Made by a program: the position numbers and the translations under genes. Positions 23,957-24,069 of a stretch of 24,069 nt of DNA are shown here, piece after piece. The notes beneath the pieces are model-generated. The model searched no databases, was not told where the DNA came from, and was given only the letters and a program-made list of their open reading frames with translations. This stretch comes from JANRIZ01 sp033764445 (GTDB lineage Bacteria; Verrucomicrobiota; Verrucomicrobiia; JAWXBN01). The stretch covers positions 1 to 24,069 of the forward strand of contig JANRIZ010000059.1 of assembly GCA_033764445.1 (NCBI GenBank), given 5' to 3'. Position 1 is the stretch's first letter, and the number at the start of each line of letters is the position of its first letter.

Positions 23957-24069
23957 ATGCCGTCCATGAATGGCATTGAACCCACCCAGGCCCGCCACAC
24001 CGTGTTGGGTTTTACACTCGTGCTGACAGCCATTGCCTACCTGGACCGCATCTGCATTTCGACCACCGC
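23957..24069 (+). CDS. MFS transporter, N-terminal fragment (probably ACS/hexuronate-type), runs off the window
   Basis: From the ATG at 23957 the frame stays open to the window end (37 codons), reading MPSMNGIEPTQARHTVLGFT and then a first membrane helix ending in AIAYLDRICIST. A helix followed by (N/A)YLDRxxIS is the signature start of major facilitator transporters of the anion:cation symporter group, which carry sugar acids such as glucarate or hexuronate. An in-frame ATG at 23966 is an alternative start. GGAGGG lies 16 bases before 23957, far for a ribosome binding site. The substrate cannot be told. Confidence 0.75.
   Translation, partial: MPSMNGIEPTQARHTVLGFTLVLTAIAYLDRICISTT

Noticed and set aside
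1..24069. CRISPR array, prophage or rRNA
   Set aside because: No regularly spaced direct repeats, phage genes or rRNA-like sequence were seen on either strand.

Overview
The window looks like chromosomal DNA of a GC-rich member of the PVC superphylum, most likely a Verrucomicrobiota bacterium. This is an inference from four things: a very long GreA-type protein (612 residues, compared with about 160 in most bacteria; long GreA proteins are known from Chlamydiae), few canonical Shine-Dalgarno sequences in front of the genes, gene-free stretches made of degenerate dispersed repeats, and a sugar-type Gfo/Idh/MocA oxidoreductase with a divergent AraC regulator. I could not run a 16S or marker-gene search.

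Layout. Positions 1-2998 (minus) hold the first codons of ferrochelatase (hemH) and, upstream and overlapping it by 4 bases, a 965-residue exported protein with about a dozen glycine/aspartate-rich solenoid-like repeats followed by HEAT-like repeats. Positions 3073-10790 (minus) are a complete high-affinity potassium uptake operon, kdpA-kdpB-kdpC-kdpD-kdpE, with tight spacing and no kdpF. Its upstream region carries three ATTAAG repeats on one face of the helix, a good candidate KdpE operator. Positions 10947-15817 (plus) run the other way: a membrane protein with a PqqD-like start, an M50-protease-like core that has lost its metal motif and two cyclic-nucleotide-binding domains; a membrane-anchored pseudopilin-like protein; a small exported FecR-like protein; then the molybdate transporter genes modA, modB and modC. 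The spacing would allow one six-gene transcript.

Positions 15913-17273 (plus) hold tRNA-Lys(UUU), a DUF374 lysophospholipid acyltransferase and a small exported helical protein. A 547-base gene-free stretch follows. It has a terminator facing the minus strand, a 279-bp MITE-like element with 33-bp imperfect terminal inverted repeats and TA ends, and an outer pair of inverted 22-mers. Positions 17821-19878 (minus) encode a Gfo/Idh/MocA oxidoreductase fused to an aldo/keto reductase, divergent from an AraC-family regulator (20043-20939, plus). A second small exported helical protein (21139-21666) is a clear paralogue of the one at 16728; the pair share a C-terminal GD-x-WDGFR-type motif. The window ends with the long GreA-type gene (21963-23801, minus) and the start of an MFS transporter gene (23957 onwards, plus).

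How the genes work together: Kdp (uptake plus its own two-component control) and ModABC (molybdate import) are self-contained systems. The least understood parts are the cNMP/pseudopilin/FecR cassette, the solenoid-HEAT protein coupled to hemH, and the WDGFR paralogue pair.
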